A stretch of DNA of 64,000 nt, taken from the NCBI RefSeq assembly GCF_000732615.1, contig NZ_JPGL01000022.1, positions 1 to 64,000 of the forward strand, given 5' to 3'. The notes beneath the pieces were generated by a model. That model was not told the DNA's origin. It searched no databases and saw only the letters and a list, made by a program, of their open reading frames with translations. Positions 59,932-64,000 of this stretch are shown here, piece by piece (within the stretch, counting starts at the first letter, position 1; each line of letters begins with the position of its first letter). Origin of the DNA: Burkholderia paludis (GTDB lineage: Bacteria > Pseudomonadota > Gammaproteobacteria > Burkholderiales > Burkholderiaceae). A program made the translations under genes and the position numbers.

Positions 59932-61036
59932 ATGGAAGCGGAACGTCTCAACGCGATCGAAAGCTCCCTGCTCGACCTGCGCAACCGCGCGGGCGAGCTT
60001 CGGGGGTATCTTTGACTACGACGCCAAAGCTGCGCGTCTGACCGAAGTCAACAAGGAACTCGAAGACCCGAACGTCTGGAACGATTCGAAGAACGCCCAG
60101 GCGCTCGGTCGCGAGAAGAAGCTGCTCGAAGGCGTCGTCACGACGTTGACGGCGCTTGATGGCGACCTGCGCGACGCGCTCGACCTGTTCGAGCTCGCAC
60201 GCGAGGAAGGCGACGAGGACACCCTCCTCGCATCGGAAGAAGACGCCGCGAAGCTCGAGGCACGCGTCGGCGACATCGAGTTCCGCCGGATGTTCTCGAA
60301 CCCGGCCGACCCGAACAACTGCTTCATCGACATCCAGGCCGGCGCCGGCGGTACCGAGGCGTGCGACTGGGCGTCGATGCTGCTGCGCCAGTACCTGCGC
60401 TATTGCGAACGCAAGGGCTTCAAGGCCGAGGTGCTCGAAGAGTCCGACGGCGACGTCGCCGGCATCAAGAACGCGACGGTCAAGGTCACGGGCGAATATG
60501 CATACGGCTTCCTGCGCACCGAGACGGGCATCCACCGCCTCGTGCGCAAGTCGCCGTTCGACTCGTCGGGCGGCCGCCACACGTCGTTCTCGTCGGTGTT
60601 CGTCTATCCGGAAATCGACGACTCGATCGAAGTCGAGATCAACCCGGCGGACCTGCGCATCGACACCTACCGCGCATCCGGCGCGGGCGGCCAGCACATC
60701 AACAAGACCGATTCCGCGGTGCGGATCACGCACATGCCGACCGGCATCGTCGTGCAGTGCCAGAACGACCGCTCGCAGCACCGCAATCGCGCCGAAGCGA
60801 TGGCGATGCTGAAGTCGCGCCTGTACGAAGTCGAGATGCGCAAGCGCCAGGCCGAACAGGACAAGCTCGAATCGAGCAAGACCGATGTGGGCTGGGGCCA
60901 CCAGATCCGTTCGTACGTGCTCGACCAGAGCCGCGTGAAGGACCTGCGCACGAACGTCGAAATGAGCAACACGAGGGCTGTCCTCGACGGCGATCTCGAC
61001 GACTTCATCAGCGCGAGCCTCAAACAGGGCGTGTAA
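59932..61036 (+). CDS. prfB: Peptide chain release factor 2 with programmed +1 frameshift
   Basis: 367 residues when read as 59932-60012 joined to 60014-61036. Frame 0 gives [12 protein letters not shown], then CGG GGG TAT CTT and the in-frame stop TGA C at 60013; the ribosome slips +1 on CTTTGAC. The GGGGG just upstream is the Shine-Dalgarno-like stimulator. The rest has GGT motif [14 protein letters not shown] motif [15 protein letters not shown] and anticodon-mimic SPF (RKSPFDSSG). RF2 ends translation at UGA/UAA, and the slip is autoregulatory. Confidence 0.97.
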
Positions 61037-61042
61037 GCGCCG

Positions 61043-61063
61043 CGGCGCGGCCCCGCCGCGCCG
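61043..61063 (+). terminator. GC stem-loop between prfB and lysS
   Basis: 8-bp stem CGGCGCGG/CCGCGCCG, 5-base loop, no T-run. Could separate prfB and lysS mRNAs. Confidence 0.35.
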
Positions 61064-61108
61064 CCCTTCCCGTTTGCGTTGCCGCACCCACTCCGAATTC
61101 CGACCATC

Positions 61109-62635
61109 ATGACCGAACCGACCCAAACGCAGCCCGCCGTCGCCGCGGACGAAAACCAGATCATCGCCGAGCGCCGCGACAAGCTGCGCGCGCTGCGCGA
61201 GCAAGGCGTCGCCTACCCGAACGACTTCCGTCCGACGCATCACGCGGCCGATCTGCAAACGACCTTCGCCGACTCCGACAAGGCCGCGCTCGAAGCGAAC
61301 CCGGTCGAGGTGTCGGTCGCCGGCCGCATGATGCTCAAGCGCGTGATGGGCAAGGCAAGCTTCGCGACGGTGCAGGACGGTTCGGGCCAGATCCAGTTCT
61401 TCGTGACGCCGAACGACGTCGGCGCGGAAACCTACGACGCATTCAAGAAGTGGGACCTCGGCGACATCGTCGCCGCGCGCGGCGTGCTGTTCCGCACCAA
61501 CAAGGGCGAGCTGTCGGTGCAGTGCAAGGAATTGCGCCTGCTGTCGAAGGCGCTGCGCCCGCTGCCGGACAAGTTCCACGGCCTCTCCGACCAGGAAATG
61601 CGCTATCGCCAGCGCTACGTCGACCTGATCGTCACGCCGGAAACGCGCGACACGTTCCGCGCCCGCACCAGGACGATCGCGTCGATCCGCAAGTTCATGG
61701 ACAACGCCGACTTCATGGAAGTCGAGACGCCGATGCTGCACCCGATCCCGGGCGGCGCGGCCGCGAAGCCGTTCGTCACGCACCACAACGCGCTCGACAT
61801 GCAGATGTTCCTGCGGATCGCGCCGGAGCTGTACCTGAAGCGCCTGATCGTCGGCGGCTTCGAACGCGTGTTCGAGATCAACCGCAATTTCCGGAATGAA
61901 GGCGTGTCGCCGCGTCACAACCCGGAATTCACGATGATGGAGTTCTACGCCGCGTACACCGACTACCGCTGGCTGATGGACTTCACCGAGCAACTGATCC
62001 GCCAGGCGGCGATCGATGCGCTCGGCACCGCGACGATCCAGTACCAGGGCCGCGAGCTCGATCTCGCGAAGCCGTTCCACCGCCTGACAATCACGCAGGC
62101 GATCCGGAAGTACGCGCCGGACTACACCGACGGCCAGTTGTCGGACGACGCGTTCCTGCGCACCGAACTGAAGCGCTTCGGCGTCGACGTCTCGCAGCCC
62201 GCGTTCCTGAACGCCGGCACCGGTGCGCTGCAGCTCGCGCTGTTCGAGGAAACCGCCGAAGCGCAACTGTGGGAACCGACCTTCATCATCGACTACCCGG
62301 TCGAAGTGTCGCCGCTCGCACGCGCATCGGATACGGTGCCGGGCATCACCGAGCGCTTCGAGCTGTTCATGACCGGCCGCGAGATCGCGAACGGTTTCTC
62401 GGAACTGAACGATCCGGAAGACCAGGCCGCACGCTTCAAGAAGCAGGTCGAGCAAAAGGATGCGGGCGACGAGGAAGCGATGTTCTTCGACGCCGACTAC
62501 ATCCGCGCGCTCGAATACGGGATGCCTCCGACCGGCGGCTGCGGGATCGGCATCGACCGCCTGGTGATGCTGCTGACCGACAGCCCGACGATCCGCGACG
62601 TGCTGCTGTTCCCCCATCTGCGCCGCGAAGACTGA
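61109..62635 (+). CDS. lysS: Lysyl-tRNA synthetase (class II)
   Basis: 508 residues from [19 protein letters not shown]. An OB-fold anticodon domain ([22 protein letters not shown]) precedes class II motifs 1-3: [41 protein letters not shown] and [22 protein letters not shown]. Charges tRNA-Lys. The frame opens 10 codons earlier, but the chosen start is typical. Confidence 0.96.
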   Translation: MTEPTQTQPAVAADENQIIAERRDKLRALREQGVAYPNDFRPTHHAADLQTTFADSDKAALEANPVEVSVAGRMMLKRVMGKASFATVQDGSGQIQFFVTPNDVGAETYDAFKKWDLGDIVAARGVLFRTNKGELSVQCKELRLLSKALRPLPDKFHGLSDQEMRYRQRYVDLIVTPETRDTFRARTRTIASIRKFMDNADFMEVETPMLHPIPGGAAAKPFVTHHNALDMQMFLRIAPELYLKRLIVGGFERVFEINRNFRNEGVSPRHNPEFTMMEFYAAYTDYRWLMDFTEQLIRQAAIDALGTATIQYQGRELDLAKPFHRLTITQAIRKYAPDYTDGQLSDDAFLRTELKRFGVDVSQPAFLNAGTGALQLALFEETAEAQLWEPTFIIDYPVEVSPLARASDTVPGITERFELFMTGREIANGFSELNDPEDQAARFKKQVEQKDAGDEEAMFFDADYIRALEYGMPPTGGCGIGIDRLVMLLTDSPTIRDVLLFPHLRRED

Positions 62636-62646
62636 TCGCCGCGCCC

Positions 62647-62677
62647 GCGTGTGCGCCGCGTCCCGCGGCGTACACGC
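62647..62677 (+). terminator. Stem-loop after lysS
   Basis: A 14-bp stem (one G-T wobble), 3-base loop, 11 bases after the lysS stop. Only a weak T-run (CTTTG) follows. The rest of the 348-base gap to 62983 shows no gene. Confidence 0.5.
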
Positions 62678-62983
62678 ATCAGCTTTGTAACGACGCGTAA
62701 ATCCCGCCCGCCGGCGTCCGCCGGCTGCAGATCCTCCCCCGTTTTACTTCCTCGTCGCGACGGCCTTTCCCGGGGTTTCCCCGTAACGATGGCCACGCCC
62801 GCGCTGCAATTCGTTACACCTTGATACGGTACGCCGCTCGCCGGTGGACGACACTCCGTTTGCGTCACCACGCAGCACCGAGGGATCGGAACGAAGCGCC
62901 GAAGCACCGCGCCTTCCCGATCCCGACGCGTGGGACCCGGCCCGGCGCTGCAGCGCCGATCCGGATCGACACCGGAGAAAAAA

Positions 62984-63712
62984 ATGGATAACCCGAATCA
63001 GACCACACCGCAAAAGCAACGCCTCCACCCGCTCATCGCCACGGCAGCCGGCGCCGTCATCGTTGCCAGCCTCGCGGCGACGGCGGCCGTCACGGGCATC
63101 TTCCCGAAAGCCAACGGCAGCAACGAACAGAACGGCCAGACCCAGGCCGCGCTGATCGCCTCGCAGCCGGCCGTCGATACGGCCGCGGCCGCCAGCACCG
63201 CACTCGCCGCGCAAGCGCAGCAGCAGGCGGCGGAACAGGCCGCCGCGCAACAGAAGGCCGTCGCACAGGCCGAACCGAAGCCCGCGCCGCGCCCGGCCAC
63301 GCCGCATCGCCGTCATACGCAGGCGCCGCAGCCGCCGCAGTATGCGCAGCAGCCCTCCGCACCCGCGCCCGCCTACTGCCTGAGCTGCGGCACGGTCGTC
63401 GCGATCACGCCGATCCGCACGCCGGGCCAGAGTTCGGGCATCGGTGCGGTCGGCGGCGCCGCGGCGGGCGGCCTGCTCGGCAACCAGTTCGGCCACGGCA
63501 ACGGTCGCACCGCGATGACGATCATCGGCGCACTGGGTGGCGGCCTCGCGGGCAACCAGGTCGAAAAGCAGGTGCGCGCGGAAACCGACTACCAGGTGCA
63601 AGTGCAGATGGAGAGCGGCGCGACGCGCACGTTCACGTACCGCAACCAGCAGCCGCCGTTCGGCCAGGGTCAGCGCGTGCGGATCGAGAACGGGACGCTG
63701 ATCGGCGCGTGA
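62984..63712 (+). CDS. Glycine-zipper 2TM-domain envelope protein (SlyB/17 kDa antigen-like)
   Basis: 242 residues from MDNPNQTTPQKQRLH, with GGAGAAAAAA before the ATG. An N-terminal membrane anchor (LIATAAGAVIVASLAATAAVTG), a long Ala/Gln linker (about 60-95), a Pro/Gln-rich segment, CLSCGTVVAITPI, then a glycine zipper (GIGAVGGAAAGGLLGNQFGHGNGR and ALGGGLAGNQV) and a small C-terminal domain. Similar proteins sit in the envelope of many proteobacteria; function unknown. Confidence 0.85.
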   Translation: MDNPNQTTPQKQRLHPLIATAAGAVIVASLAATAAVTGIFPKANGSNEQNGQTQAALIASQPAVDTAAAASTALAAQAQQQAAEQAAAQQKAVAQAEPKPAPRPATPHRRHTQAPQPPQYAQQPSAPAPAYCLSCGTVVAITPIRTPGQSSGIGAVGGAAAGGLLGNQFGHGNGRTAMTIIGALGGGLAGNQVEKQVRAETDYQVQVQMESGATRTFTYRNQQPPFGQGQRVRIENGTLIGA

Positions 63713-63773
63713 TCGCCCGATCGCGTTACGGCCCCTGCCCGCATACCGCGCGCGGGCAGGCCGCCTGAAAATG

Positions 63774-63810
63774 AAAACGGCTCGCGAGCGATCGCTCACG
63801 AGCCGTTTTT
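63774..63810. terminator. Bidirectional terminator before iscX
   Basis: AAAACGGCTCG (63774-63784) pairs with CGAGCCGTTTT (63799-63809), 14-base loop that can fold further. T-runs on both strands serve the two convergent genes. Confidence 0.85.
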
Positions 63811-63850
63811 CCATTGCCGGCGGCATGCGCCGTCGCGGCGCACCGCGCAA

Positions 63851-64000
63851 TCAGTCCTCGTCGTCGAAATCCGATTCGTCGATCCAGTGCGCCTGGATCG
63901 CTTCGAGGATCTTCTCGCCGGAGTGCTTCGGATCGTCGTTGAAGCCGTCGAGTTCGAGCACCCACTGGCGCAGGTCGACGAAGTTGATCCGCTGCGGGTC
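63851..64000 (-). CDS. iscX: Fe-S cluster assembly protein IscX, C-terminal part (runs off right edge)
   Basis: The last 49 residues are present: DPQRINFVDLRQWVLELDGFNDDP, then SGEKILEAIQAHWIDESDFDDED. The FxDLxxWV, F-x-DDP and EKILEAI-x-x-W features match IscX (YfhJ), a small acidic partner of IscS that also binds iron. The rest of an isc cluster is expected beyond the right edge. Confidence 0.9.
   Translation of the reverse strand, partial: DPQRINFVDLRQWVLELDGFNDDPKHSGEKILEAIQAHWIDESDFDDED

Overview
The window is high-GC DNA from a betaproteobacterium. Gene content, gene order and GC-rich codon use fit chromosome 1 of a Burkholderia, most likely the Burkholderia cepacia complex. Almost all of it is dense housekeeping sequence with short intergenic gaps. 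The organism call is an inference from family content, not from a database match.

Layout. 1-3092 (minus): start of a cytochrome bo3 oxidase operon (cyoA, cyoB running off the left edge) and an orphan NuoM-type subunit. 3854-10463 (minus): cysS, an AlkA-like glycosylase, accA, tilS, lysC and a stand-alone tRNA-Ser(GCU) with its own promoter and terminator. 10697-13439 (plus): TPR protein, periplasmic and cytosolic cyclophilins, lpxH. 13485-18393: cysE and trmJ on minus, suhB and a large FAD oxidoreductase on plus. 18718-23412 (minus): an orphan cassette of two TadE-like pseudopilins and a TadG-like VWA protein, then an unrecognised 514-residue protein. 23803-28332: an AT-richer accessory insert against mutS. 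28350-34526: mutS, a phosphoesterase-like protein, slyD, a JmjC/cupin oxygenase, a small Ala/Ser lipoprotein. 34639-43697 (minus): MBL hydrolase, bamC, dapA, methyltransferase, trpS, M50 protease, YciO-like protein, PHP phosphatase, alpha/beta hydrolase, DUF455. 43843-45847 (plus): gamma carbonic anhydrase, hslO, lipoprotein. 45937-50343 (minus): pyrG-kdsA-eno-ftsB. 50502-56839 (minus): hydrolase, comEC, tatD, lolD, lolC/E. 57002-63712 (plus): RpfE-like gene, recJ, prfB with its programmed frameshift, lysS, a glycine-zipper protein. 63851-64000 (minus): end of iscX.

Two regions stand out. First, the TadE/TadE/TadG cassette is preceded by a near-consensus sigma-54 promoter (21073-21089, minus) and two identical-architecture inverted repeats, GTTTCA-N4-TGAAAC, about 100 and 310 bases upstream of the expected start. 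This looks like a sigma-54 promoter with enhancer sites for a dedicated activator. Second, the 5' region of mutS has been copied: a 32-base block that contains the mutS extended -10 element occurs exactly at 24452 and 28301, and a shorter diverged copy at 23803 is followed by a fragment of the mutS coding start. Between the copies lie a small secreted protein, a small two-helix membrane protein and an 848-residue protein with an AlbA_2/Schlafen-like domain, a STAND NTPase and a helical repeat region. That architecture is typical of NLR-like antiphage proteins, so this is the best candidate for an undescribed system in the window. No integrase or transposase is visible in the insert.

Start codons were moved from the longest open frame to the start supported by family conservation, a Shine-Dalgarno sequence or operon overlap where this was possible; each such case is noted.
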